Assembly (NCBI GenBank): GCA_005502875.1
Contig: SCMV01000037.1
Coordinates: 1 to 39,270 of the forward strand
Source: Comamonadaceae bacterium 2PF
Lineage (GTDB): Bacteria > Pseudomonadota > Gammaproteobacteria > Burkholderiales > Burkholderiaceae_C
Length of the DNA stretch: 39,270 nt
Direction: 5' to 3'
Each line of letters begins with the position of its first letter. Positions within the stretch are counted from its first letter, which is position 1. The notes beneath the pieces are model-generated. The model saw nothing but the letters and a program-made list of their open reading frames with translations, searched no databases and was not told the DNA's origin. The position numbers and the translations under genes are program-made. Of this stretch, positions 8,033 through 15,886 are shown piece by piece.

Positions 8033-8875
8033 ATGATCCAGCAGCCGCTCCCCACCCTGGCAGCCTGGGTGGAGGCCTTCGCGAACGCGGACATCCCCAT
8101 CCTGTCGGAATCTGCCTCGGAAATCGCCCTGCTGCGCGAAATCGAGGAAGCGCGCGGCAACATGGATGCCCACACGCTTGCCGAAAGCCTGGAAAACGAC
8201 CCCCTGACCACCCTGAGGGTGCTGGTGCACGTCTCGCGGTATTGCACCAGGCTGAGCATCGAGCCACCAGAGACCCTGGTGGGTGCCCTCGTCATGTTGG
8301 GGGTCGGACCGTTTTTCAGCGCCTTCTCGGAGCCACTGGACGTCGAGACCTACCTGGCGCATCGCCCCGAGGCCATCGAGGGCCTCGCTCAGGTGGTCCG
8401 CCGTTCGCGCCGTGCGGCCCATTTCGCGCTGGGTTTTGCGCTCAAACGCCAAGACCAGGATGTCATCGTCATCCAGGAAGCGGCCTTGCTGCACGCCTTT
8501 GCCGAGATGCTGCTGTGGTGCCACGCCTCCTCGCTGATGCTGGAGATCGCCGAGAGGCTCAAAGCCGATCACACCTTGCGTTCAGCGGCGGTTCAGGAAG
8601 AAGTGCTGGGCATCCGGATCGACGACCTCGCTCAGGAGTTGATGCGCCGCTGGCAGCTGCCGGACCTGCTGATCCATTGCTCCGATGAGCGCCTGGTCAA
8701 CGACCCCAGGGTGCGCAACGTGACGCTGGGCGTGCGCATCGCGCGCCACACCCAGCACGGCTGGGATGACCCGCATTGCCTTGCCGCGTTGCCAGACGAC
8801 GCACGCGATGTCGGGCAACTGCTCAACATCTCTGCGGAGGCGGCCCATCGCCTCATCCAGGGACTGGACGCCTGA
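8033..8875 (+). CDS. HDOD-like domain protein
   Basis: This 280-residue helical protein resembles HDOD (HD-related output) domain proteins. It shows the family layout: an N-terminal segment PTLAAWVEAFANADIPIL, the SLENDPLTTLRVLVHVSRY helix pair, the ALVMLGVGPFF motif, and the core helix EAALLHAFAEMLLW. In this helix the HD-type metal dyad (usually HD in LLHDIG) is replaced by HAF, as expected for HDOD proteins, which are not thought to be phosphohydrolases. There is no output domain. HDOD proteins act in signalling and cell-cycle or motility control in proteobacteria; the role here is unknown. Its TGA (8873-8875) directly abuts the sppA stop on the other strand (8876-8878), leaving no spacer between the convergent genes. 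Confidence 0.78.
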   Translation: MIQQPLPTLAAWVEAFANADIPILSESASEIALLREIEEARGNMDAHTLAESLENDPLTTLRVLVHVSRYCTRLSIEPPETLVGALVMLGVGPFFSAFSEPLDVETYLAHRPEAIEGLAQVVRRSRRAAHFALGFALKRQDQDVIVIQEAALLHAFAEMLLWCHASSLMLEIAERLKADHTLRSAAVQEEVLGIRIDDLAQELMRRWQLPDLLIHCSDERLVNDPRVRNVTLGVRIARHTQHGWDDPHCLAALPDDARDVGQLLNISAEAAHRLIQGLDA

Positions 8876-9820
8876 TCAGCGCACGCCCACGGCACCACGC
8901 ATCGCCTGCACGGCACCGCCACCGATGGCCGCGCCAAAGCGCTTGGCCAGGCGCTCGGCCAGGTTTTCCTTCTGCGTGTAATCGACGATGTCTTCGGCCT
9001 TGATGACATCGCGCGCCACGTGATCGAGGCTGCCGAGTTGATCGGCCAAGCCTTGGTGCACGGCTTCCTCGCCGTTCCAGAACAGGCCTGAGAAGGTATC
9101 TGGGGTTTCCTTGAGCGCCTTGCCGCGCCCCTGGCGCACCACCTTGATGAACTGCTGGTGGATCTGGTCAAGCATGGACTGCGCCAATTCGGCCTGCTCG
9201 GGCTTGAGTGGCGAGTAAGGGTCCAGCATGCCTTTGTTGCTGCCAGCGGTCATCAGGCGCCGCTCGATGCCCAGCTTCTCCATCGTGCCGACAAAGCCAA
9301 ACCCATCCATCAGCACGCCAATGGAGCCGACGATCGACGCCTTGTCGACAAAAATGCGATCGGCTGACACGGCAATGTAGTACGCGGCCGATGCGCACAT
9401 TTCCTCGCAGACGGCGTAAACCTTCTTCTTGTGGAGGGCCTTGAGGCGGCGCACCTCGTCGTTGACCAGGCCAGCCTGCACGGGGCTGCCGCCGGGCGAG
9501 TTGATGCGCAAGACCACGGCCTGGGCGCCAGCGTCCTCGAAAGCACTGCGAAGCGCCGTCATGAGGTTGTCGGCACTGGCCTCGGTCTCGCTGGCGATTT
9601 CGCCACGCACCTCGACCAGCGCGGTGTGCGGCGTCACCGGTGTGTGCGCCGTCGAGCCGGATTCCCACGCGGCCCAGCCCACCGAGATCGCCACGCCCAG
9701 CCAGAGCAGGCGCCACATCCAGCGCCAACGGGCTTCTCGCTTTTGCTGCGCCAGGTAGGCGCGAGCCAGGTCGTTGAACAGGGCCGCCTGGGCCGCAGGT
9801 TTGGGGTCGAGGGTGTCCAT
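8876..9820 (-). CDS. sppA: Signal peptide peptidase SppA (S49 family)
   Basis: SppA is a membrane-bound serine protease that degrades cleaved signal peptides. The protein has 314 residues, the short single-domain form. One transmembrane segment lies at about 34-53 (WMWRLLWLGVAISVGWAAW), with the protease domain on the periplasmic side. The substrate strand motif RINSPGGSP is at 106-113, the nucleophile is S144 in CASAAYYIA, and the general base is K196 in GSNKGML. The spacing of 52 residues equals that of the Bacillus subtilis short form (S147/K199). It follows the Rieske gene by 24 bp on the same strand, so sppA, Rieske, HAD and rluC probably form one operon. Confidence 0.93.
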   Translation of the reverse strand: MDTLDPKPAAQAALFNDLARAYLAQQKREARWRWMWRLLWLGVAISVGWAAWESGSTAHTPVTPHTALVEVRGEIASETEASADNLMTALRSAFEDAGAQAVVLRINSPGGSPVQAGLVNDEVRRLKALHKKKVYAVCEEMCASAAYYIAVSADRIFVDKASIVGSIGVLMDGFGFVGTMEKLGIERRLMTAGSNKGMLDPYSPLKPEQAELAQSMLDQIHQQFIKVVRQGRGKALKETPDTFSGLFWNGEEAVHQGLADQLGSLDHVARDVIKAEDIVDYTQKENLAERLAKRFGAAIGGGAVQAMRGAVGVR

Positions 9821-9844
9821 GGAATGGGTTTGGGTGTGCCGTCG

Positions 9845-10225
9845 TCAGAGCGGCGGTTGGATGCGATCAGAAGGATACCAATGCACTTGGCCCCCTTCCT
9901 CCTTGAGTTCGATGGCTTGCAAGCGTGCGCCACGACACGGGCCCATCACGCAGTGCCCGCTGGGCGGCTCGTACAGCGCACCGTGCACCGAGCAGATGAT
10001 GAAGCGGCGCTCGTGGTCCCAGAACTGGCCTGGCTGCCAGTCCATCTCGGCCGGCACGTGGGCACAGCGGTTGACGTAGGCCACCGCGACGCCTTCAAAG
10101 CGCAAGGCAAAGGCCTGGGCGCTGCGGCCGAACTCCAGGATGTCGAAGGTCACGGCGTCGCCTCGCTCCTTGAGCGCATCCGAGGCGCAAAGGGGCTGAG
10201 GCGCCAGTTTCTTGGGCTCAGGCAT
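9845..10225 (-). CDS. Small Rieske [2Fe-2S] protein
   Basis: This 126-residue soluble protein consists of a Rieske domain. The cluster ligands are visible: C54-A-H56 (CAHVPAEMDW) and C78-S-V-H81 (CSVHGALYEPPSG), followed by GPCRGARLQAIEL. No signal peptide or membrane anchor is seen, so it is probably a cytosolic ferredoxin-like electron carrier. Partners are unknown; there is no oxygenase subunit nearby. Its start overlaps the end of the HAD phosphatase gene by 8 nt (10218-10225), which suggests translational coupling. Confidence 0.9.
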   Translation of the reverse strand: MPEPKKLAPQPLCASDALKERGDAVTFDILEFGRSAQAFALRFEGVAVAYVNRCAHVPAEMDWQPGQFWDHERRFIICSVHGALYEPPSGHCVMGPCRGARLQAIELKEEGGQVHWYPSDRIQPPL

Positions 10226-10907
10226 GGCGGGACAGCCAGTCGTGCAATTCGGTCGTGGCGTGGGCGACGAAGCGGGTCGGGTAATCAGCGAAAGCCGCCG
10301 GTTCGTGGGCCCCGTAGCTCACCGCGACGCTGTGCGCACCGGCGTTGAGCGCCAGCTGCAGGTCGTGCGTGGTGTCGCCGATCATCAGTGTGCGCTCGGG
10401 CTCGACACCGAACTCGGCCATCAGCTCCAGCAGCATGCGCGGATGCGGCTTGGAGACGGTCTCATCGGCCGTGCGGGTGCCATCGAACACGCCATGCAGC
10501 TCAACATGGCCCAGGGCCTCATTCAGGCCAGAGCGTGATTTGCCGGTCGCCACGGCGAGCCAGTGATTGCGGGCCTTGAGCGTCTGCAGCATGGGCAACA
10601 CGCCGTCGAACAGGCTGAGCTCATGCTGGCGATTGAAATAGTGATGGCGATAGCGCAGACCCAACTCGGGCACGCGCTCGGGCGCCAGGGTCGGCGCAAC
10701 GTGAGCCAGGGCGTCGTGCAGCCCAAGCCCGATCACGTAGGCCGCATCTTGCGAAGACGGCACGGGCAGCCCCAGGTCGGCACAAGCCGCCTGAATGCAG
10801 CGCACGATCAGCGCCGTCGAGTCGTACAGGGTGCCGTCCCAGTCGAAAACGATCAGGTCGTAAGCGCGCGGGCGCAGGCCGCTGTCGGTGCCGGTGGATG
10901 AGCTCAT
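10218..10907 (-). CDS. HAD-superfamily phosphatase (Gph/PGMB-like)
   Basis: This 229-residue class IA HAD hydrolase has motif I DWDGTLYDS (Asp nucleophile in residues 20-28), an alpha-helical cap, motif II with ATGKSRSGL, a lysine in the SKPHPRML motif III region, and motif IV MIGDTTHDLQLALNAG. It resembles phosphoglycolate phosphatase and beta-phosphoglucomutase-type enzymes; the substrate cannot be told from sequence. It sits 26 bp after rluC and overlaps the Rieske gene. Confidence 0.9.
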   Translation of the reverse strand: MSSSTGTDSGLRPRAYDLIVFDWDGTLYDSTALIVRCIQAACADLGLPVPSSQDAAYVIGLGLHDALAHVAPTLAPERVPELGLRYRHHYFNRQHELSLFDGVLPMLQTLKARNHWLAVATGKSRSGLNEALGHVELHGVFDGTRTADETVSKPHPRMLLELMAEFGVEPERTLMIGDTTHDLQLALNAGAHSVAVSYGAHEPAAFADYPTRFVAHATTELHDWLSRHA

Positions 10908-10933
10908 GCACCCGACTGTATCGCCTGACGGGC

Positions 10934-12049
10934 TCAGCCGCGTGACACGCCCGCCTTGGTCGCCGGTTTGGCCGATGCCAGCGCAGACAGCAGGACCTGA
11001 CAGGACTCGGGCAAGGGGGCCTCGAAAGTCAGCTCTTGTCCGCTCACAGGGTGCGGCAGGCGCAGGTAGCGGGCGTGCAAGAACATGCGGTCCCAGCGGC
11101 CATCGGGCAGCCGCAGGCGGTCCACGCCGGGCACCGCGCCCTCGCCACCGCGCGCCAGGGCCTTGTTCAGCACAAAGTCGCCGTACTTCTCGTCACCCAC
11201 GATGCCGTGGCCTTCGTGCGACAGGTGCACGCGAATCTGGTGCGTGCGGCCGGTCTTGATGGTGACGTCGAGCAGGCTGAAGGCCTCGAAACGCTTGACC
11301 ACGGAGACCAGCGAAATCGAACGGCGGCCGTCATCGTCGTCGCCGGCCACGGCCTTGACCCTGCGCTCGCCTTCTGCGGTGAGGAACTTGTGCAACGCAA
11401 CGTCGACCACTTTCTTTTTCTCGGGCCAATGGCCACAGACCAGGGCAGCGTAAGTTTTGTGGGCAGTTCGATGGCGGAAGCAGTCTTGCAAGGTCACGAG
11501 CGCGCTGCGCTTCTTGGCGATCACCAGCACGCCCGAGGTTTCCTTGTCCAGGCGATGCACCAATTCCAGGAACCGAGCCTGCGGCCGAGCGCGGCGCAAT
11601 TGTTCGATCACGCCAAAGCTCACGCCGCTGCCGCCGTGCACGGCCACGCCGGACGGCTTGTCGATGACCAGCATGACCTCGTCCTCGAACAGCACCGGGA
11701 ACTCGCGAGCGGGAACGCCCGAGGCCTCATCGCTCGCTTTTTCCGTCAGGCGCAAGGGCGGCACGCGCACCTCGTCGCCCAGGGCCAAGCGGGTGTCGGC
11801 CGAGGCTCGGCCTTTGTTCACACGGACCTCACCGCTGCGGATGATTCGGTAAACCAGGGTTTTCGGGGCGCCCTTGAGCACCTTGATGAGGAAATTGTCC
11901 AGGCGCTGGTCGGTGCTGCCTTCGTCGATCACCAAGCGCTGAACACCGGCGCTGGCTTGAGCACGAGGCGAATTGTCGGCAGGGGCGCTGGCAACAGGAG
12001 AGGTCAAAGCGACGGCGGTGGGTTTTCGTGCCGCCTTTTTCGCGGCCAT
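10934..12049 (-). CDS. rluC: 23S rRNA pseudouridine synthase RluC
   Basis: RluC makes pseudouridine at three sites in 23S rRNA. An S4 RNA-binding domain (QRLDNFLIKVLKGAPKTLVYRIIRSGEVRVNKGR) comes first, then the RluA-type catalytic domain with Asp168 in HRLDKETSG and the GRTHQIRVHL motif. From the ATG at 12049 the protein has 371 residues. The frame also opens from a GTG at 12097, adding 16 residues, but that segment overlaps a TATAAT on the other strand and has no Shine-Dalgarno, so I prefer 12049; this is uncertain. The first 35 or so residues are Ala/Lys/Pro-rich and unlike the E. coli protein. Divergent pairing with rne matches E. coli. Confidence 0.93.
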   Translation of the reverse strand: MAAKKAARKPTAVALTSPVASAPADNSPRAQASAGVQRLVIDEGSTDQRLDNFLIKVLKGAPKTLVYRIIRSGEVRVNKGRASADTRLALGDEVRVPPLRLTEKASDEASGVPAREFPVLFEDEVMLVIDKPSGVAVHGGSGVSFGVIEQLRRARPQARFLELVHRLDKETSGVLVIAKKRSALVTLQDCFRHRTAHKTYAALVCGHWPEKKKVVDVALHKFLTAEGERRVKAVAGDDDDGRRSISLVSVVKRFEAFSLLDVTIKTGRTHQIRVHLSHEGHGIVGDEKYGDFVLNKALARGGEGAVPGVDRLRLPDGRWDRMFLHARYLRLPHPVSGQELTFEAPLPESCQVLLSALASAKPATKAGVSRG

Positions 12050-12079
12050 TCCCGATCGCCCGGCTGCTTTTTTCGCACC

Positions 12080-12085
12080 TATAAT
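12080..12085 (+). promoter_or_regulatory. Candidate -10 (TATAAT) for rne
   Basis: A consensus TATAAT in the context CACCTATAATGG is the best -10 in the rluC/rne region. The -35 position (around 12057-12062, CGCCCG) is poor. The match lies inside the longer open frame of rluC, on the opposite strand. Confidence 0.45.
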
Positions 12086-12664
12086 GGTTTGAGCCACGTT
12101 GTGTGTCTTGTGTGAGGGTTTGTTTGCGGAATTTGCGTTCAGCCAGTTTCGCCAGTCAATCTCTCACCCAGGCGCTTGCCGCAGCAAACCGCATTTTAAC
12201 GACGAGCCGGTTGCTGCAGGTGCCACGATGGGGCCCGGCGGGGTGTCCCGCCACCAGTATGGCCATGCAGCAGTCGCCCTCCCTGAAGAGGTTCACCCAA
12301 GGTGTGAATTTGTCGGGTCGAGTGGCTGTCAGAGCCAATGTCGATCGAACCACGTTCAAGGTTGTTGGGCCCCAGCGCCCGCTTCGCCGGCTTGCCGGTG
12401 TCGCACGCTGAGGCCTGTGTCGAGTGAATCACACGTGTCCCGGACTGTTTCGCACACCGCCCTTTCCACCCGCTCGCAGCAAGACGCCCGCCATCAGGCC
12501 GTTGGTGTGCTGTGCGGCCAGTGGCTGGCGCGTCGTGCGGGCGTCCCGGCAGCCACCCTTTTCCATGTCCGCGCCCCCATGCCCAACGCATGGTGCCGGC
12601 GGACGCCATCCGGCTGTCGCCAGACCCCGTCCTTCACCCCGACACACGCGCCCCTGACGCCCGA

Positions 12665-12678
12665 CCCGCTTCGGCGGG
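12665..12678 (+). promoter_or_regulatory. cUUCGg hairpin in the rne leader
   Basis: CCCGC-TTCG-GCGGG would form a 5-bp stem with the extra-stable cUUCGg tetraloop, 138 nt before the rne start. There is no U-tract, so it is not a terminator. Confidence 0.5.
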
Positions 12679-12816
12679 CCTGACGTCCAAGGCAATTCCT
12701 TCGGTTCTTCGTCGTTGCTCGCGCATGCAAGCTGCCCCTGACCTTCGGGCCCGGGGCGACTGGAGACATGCTTCGGTGCCATCCCGAGCGGTCTCCGCTT
12801 TCGACATGGAGAACCC

Positions 12817-15690
12817 ATGAAGCGCATGCTGATCAACGCCACGCAGCCCGAAGAGAGGCGCCTGGCCATCGTTGACGGACAGAAATTGCTCGACTTCGAG
12901 ACCGAAATCGAAGGTCGCGAACAACGCAAGGGCAACATCTACAAGGCCGTCGTCACCCGGGTCGAGCCTTCGCTCGAAGCCTGCTTCGTCGACTACGGCG
13001 AAGACCGCCACGGCTTCCTGCCCTTCAAGGAAATCTCGCGCCAGTACTTCAAGGAAGGCGCCGACGTCCGTTCGGCCAAGATCCAGGACGTCATCAAGGA
13101 AGGCCAGGAGCTCCTGGTCCAGGTCGAAAAAGAAGAGCGCGGCAACAAGGGTGCTGCCCTGACCACCTTCGTCTCGCTGGCCGGCCGCTACCTGGTCCTG
13201 ATGCCCAACAACCCGCGTGGCGGTGGCGTGAGCCGTCGCATCGAGGGCGATGAGCGAGAAGAGCTCAAGGAGGCGATGGACCAGCTCGAGTACCCCAAGG
13301 GCATGAGCCTGATCGCCCGCACCGCCGGCATCGGTCGCTCCGCCGCCGAGCTGCAGTGGGACCTGAACTACATGCTCAAGCTGTGGACGGCCATCGACGA
13401 GGCCTCCACCGCTGGCAAGGGCGCCTACCTGATCTACCAGGAATCGTCGCTGGTCATCCGAGCCATCCGCGACTACTTCACGTCCGACATCGGCGAGATC
13501 CTGATCGACACGGACGACATCTACGAGCAGGCCAAGCAGTTCATGCTGCACGTCATGCCCGATCAGGCCAACCGCGTCAAGCGCTACCGCGACGACGCGG
13601 CGCTGTTCGCGCGCTTTCAGATCGAGCACCAGATCGAAACGGCCTTCAGCCGCACGGTGAACCTGCCCTCGGGCGGCGCCATCGTGATCGACCACACCGA
13701 AGCGCTGGTGTCGGTGGACGTGAACTCGGCGCGCGCCACCCGTGGCAGCGACATCGAGGAAACGGCCTTTCGCACCAACCTGGAAGCGGCCGACGAAATC
13801 GCCCGCCAGATGCGCCTGCGCGACCTGGGCGGCCTGATCGTCATGGACTTCATCGACATGGAGGACAGCAAGCACCGCCGCGAGGTGGAGCAGCGCCTGC
13901 GTGACGCCCTGCGCACCGACCGCGCCCGCGTGCAGTTCAGCTCGATCAGCAAGTTCGGCCTGCTGGAGATGTCGCGCCAACGCCTGCGCCCCGCGCTGAG
14001 CGAAGGCAGCCACATCACCTGCCCGCGCTGCAACGGCACCGGCCACATCCGCGACACCGAGTCCTCGGCGCTGCAGATCCTGCGCATCATTCAAGAAGAG
14101 TCGATGAAGGACAACACCTCGGCCGTGCACGTGCAAGTGCCCGTCGAAGTGACCTCCTTCCTGCTCAATGAAAAGCGCACCGAGATCACCAAGATCGAAC
14201 TCAAGCAGCGCGTGACCGTGCTGCTGGTGCCCAACAAGCACCTCGAGACCCCGAACTACAAGCTCGAACGCCTGCGTCACGACGACCCGCGTCTGGAAAA
14301 CATCCAGGCCAGCTACACGATGATCGAGGAGCCGGACGACGAGGTGGGCATCACCCGCCGCGAGAAGGCCAAGCCCAAGCAGGAGCCGGTCATCAAGGGC
14401 GTGCTGCCCGACCAGCCTGCCCCGATCGCGCCGCCCAAAGAAGAAACACCGGCCGTGGTCGCTGCGCCCGTGGCGCCTCCCGCCCCGGTGAAGGCACCCG
14501 TGCCCGCTTCCGGTGGCTTCTTCGGTTGGGTCAAGCGCCTGCTGGGCTTTGGCGATGAGGCCGCGCCGGCTCCGGTGGCTGCACCTGTCGCCACCCCCGC
14601 TCCCGCAGAAACCAAGGACGACAAGGGCCGTGGGGGCCGTCGCGATGGCCAGGCCCGTGGTGGCCGAGGCGGTCGTGGCGAGCGTGGCGGTGAACGCGCA
14701 GAGCGTGGCGAACGCAGTGAGCGCGGCGAAGGCAAGGGCGAAGGCCGTGGTCGTCGCCAAGGCCCGCGCGAAGAACGCAACGAAAGCGAAAACGCAGCCG
14801 CCCGCGAAGGTGGCCGTGACCGTGCAGAGCGCGGCGAACGCGGTGAGCGTGGCGGCCGTGGTCGCCGTGGCGAAAACACCGAGCGCCCGGCCATCAACCG
14901 CGAGGCGATCGCCGCAGAAGCCCAGGCCCTTGGCTTGGCCGCAGCGGGTGCCGAAGGCGCACCGTCGGTCAACGCGGAAGGCCTGCCCGGCGATGCCGAC
15001 CAGCAACGCGAAGGCCGCCGCCGTCGCCGTGGTGGCCGTGGTCGCGGTGAGCGCGAAGACACCCAGGTCGGCAACGACGCAGAAGTCACCAACGCAGACG
15101 CTGGCGTGAACGGTGACAACACCGATGCCCCGGAAGCCCAGGGTGATGCCGCTGGTGAGGGCACGGAAGGCCGCCGTCGCCGCAATCGCGGTCGCCGTGG
15201 TGGCGAGCGCCGTGAGCGAGTCGAGGGCGCAGAAGGTGCAGAAGGCGTCGAGGGGGCTGAGAACGCACCCTTCGCCGAGGCGCAGGAAACCCGGGGCACC
15301 GACACGCCGGAGGCGGCAGCGCCCGTCGCTCAACCTCAGTTGGTTGAAGCACCCGCCGAAGCCCCTGTCAGCCGCCCCATCGTTGCCGTCGAGGCCCCCG
15401 CCGCCGCGCCGGCGCCGGCACCCGCACCAGCGCCAGCAACGGTTGCCGCACCTTACTTGCTGCCGATGAGCGAGCTGCAAGGCATCGCCCAGGCCGCTGG
15501 ACTGGAATGGGTGAACTCCGACGCCGACAAGATCATGGCGGCTCAGGAGGCCATCGCCAGCGAGCCTCGTGCGGTGCACGTGCCGCGTGAGCGCAAGCCG
15601 GCCGTGGTGCTGGACGAGGGCCCGTTGATCCTGGTCGAGACCCGCAAGGACCTCAGCCAGGTGAGCCTGCCCTTCGAGCAACAAACCTGA
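12817..15690 (+). CDS. rne: Ribonuclease E
   Basis: RNase E is the main mRNA-decay and rRNA/tRNA-processing endonuclease and the degradosome scaffold. The protein has 957 residues. The catalytic half (about 1-510) has the S1 domain with [13 protein letters not shown], the RNase H-like and DNase I-like parts with [11 protein letters not shown] and [10 protein letters not shown] (the two catalytic Asp), and the zinc-link CPRCNGTG. The rest is a low-complexity arm: Pro/Ala-rich, then Arg/Gly/Glu-rich repeats (roughly 595-700 and 725-820), then an Ala/Pro run, then a conserved-looking C-terminal block from [18 protein letters not shown] to the end. That arm is the expected RNA- and partner-binding scaffold. 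The ATG follows GGAGA (12808-12812). It is a monocistronic unit with a terminator at 15732. Confidence 0.97.
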   Translation: MKRMLINATQPEERRLAIVDGQKLLDFETEIEGREQRKGNIYKAVVTRVEPSLEACFVDYGEDRHGFLPFKEISRQYFKEGADVRSAKIQDVIKEGQELLVQVEKEERGNKGAALTTFVSLAGRYLVLMPNNPRGGGVSRRIEGDEREELKEAMDQLEYPKGMSLIARTAGIGRSAAELQWDLNYMLKLWTAIDEASTAGKGAYLIYQESSLVIRAIRDYFTSDIGEILIDTDDIYEQAKQFMLHVMPDQANRVKRYRDDAALFARFQIEHQIETAFSRTVNLPSGGAIVIDHTEALVSVDVNSARATRGSDIEETAFRTNLEAADEIARQMRLRDLGGLIVMDFIDMEDSKHRREVEQRLRDALRTDRARVQFSSISKFGLLEMSRQRLRPALSEGSHITCPRCNGTGHIRDTESSALQILRIIQEESMKDNTSAVHVQVPVEVTSFLLNEKRTEITKIELKQRVTVLLVPNKHLETPNYKLERLRHDDPRLENIQASYTMIEEPDDEVGITRREKAKPKQEPVIKGVLPDQPAPIAPPKEETPAVVAAPVAPPAPVKAPVPASGGFFGWVKRLLGFGDEAAPAPVAAPVATPAPAETKDDKGRGGRRDGQARGGRGGRGERGGERAERGERSERGEGKGEGRGRRQGPREERNESENAAAREGGRDRAERGERGERGGRGRRGENTERPAINREAIAAEAQALGLAAAGAEGAPSVNAEGLPGDADQQREGRRRRRGGRGRGEREDTQVGNDAEVTNADAGVNGDNTDAPEAQGDAAGEGTEGRRRRNRGRRGGERRERVEGAEGAEGVEGAENAPFAEAQETRGTDTPEAAAPVAQPQLVEAPAEAPVSRPIVAVEAPAAAPAPAPAPAPATVAAPYLLPMSELQGIAQAAGLEWVNSDADKIMAAQEAIASEPRAVHVPRERKPAVVLDEGPLILVETRKDLSQVSLPFEQQT

Positions 15691-15731
15691 GTGCGAGCCT
15701 GAGCGTCGAAGGCGCTCTGTGCAGCCACCCC

Positions 15732-15765
15732 AAAAGCCCGGTCCCGTGACCGGGCTTTTTCTTTG
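15732..15765 (+). terminator. Intrinsic terminator of rne
   Basis: AAAAGCCCGGTC and GACCGGGCTTTT form a 12-bp stem with a CCGT loop; the T-run continues as TCTTT. It lies 41 bp after the rne stop. Confidence 0.93.
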
Positions 15766-15814
15766 TCGCCCGTCGACCGAGCACGAGGGGGACGCTCGTG
15801 CGAAAGCAAAGGGT

Positions 15815-15850
15815 TTCACCTAAACGCCAAGCAATTGACCTTAACGTCAA
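15815..15850. promoter_or_regulatory. Two tandem 16-bp operator-like boxes upstream of the acyl-CoA synthetase
   Basis: TTCACCTAAACGCCAA (15815-15830) and TTGACCTTAACGTCAA (15835-15850) match at 13 of 16 positions and start 20 bp apart, about two helical turns. The second is a near-palindrome (TTGAC-N6-GTCAA) and covers the -35 hexamer. It resembles the ACGTTAACGT-type sites of MerR-family regulators of acyl-CoA metabolism such as LiuR; the identity of the regulator is inferred. Confidence 0.6.
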
Positions 15851-15863
15851 TACTGCATCTAAT
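15835..15863 (+). promoter_or_regulatory. Sigma-70 promoter of the acyl-CoA synthetase gene
   Basis: TTGACC (15835-15840), a 17-bp spacer and TCTAAT (15858-15863) each match the consensus at 5 of 6 positions. The predicted transcript start is near 15870, only about 17 nt before the TTG start codon, leaving just room for the AGGAG at 15876-15880. Confidence 0.7.
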
Positions 15864-15886
15864 GAGGCAAACCTCAGGAGACCGCG

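Larger units (their letters stand above)
12050..12816 (+). other. Non-coding divergent region rluC/rne, probable long rne 5' leader
   Basis: This stretch of about 770 bases has no convincing gene; the open frames in it give Arg/Pro/Ser/Cys-rich translations typical of GC-rich non-coding frames. The divergent arrangement of rluC and rne, and a long rne leader, are known from E. coli, where the leader lets RNase E regulate its own mRNA. If the TATAAT at 12080 is the rne promoter, the leader is about 725 nt, roughly twice that of E. coli. The leader role is inferred. Confidence 0.55.

Noticed and set aside
12099-12683. 194-codon open frame between rluC and rne
   Set aside because: Composition (Arg, Ser, Cys, His, Pro) is that of non-coding GC-rich DNA, with no motif; its start overlaps the GTG-extended rluC region.
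14620-15250. Repeated GGCCGTGGTCG-type sequence inside rne, considered as a CRISPR or DNA repeat
   Set aside because: The repeats keep the reading frame, vary in length and encode the Arg/Gly-rich arm; there are no regular spacers.
12634-15819. 1061-codon open frame on the minus strand opposite rne
   Set aside because: It is antisense to the whole rne gene; the translation is Ala/Thr/Phe-rich low complexity mirroring the Arg/Glu repeats, which is the usual effect of high GC codon bias.
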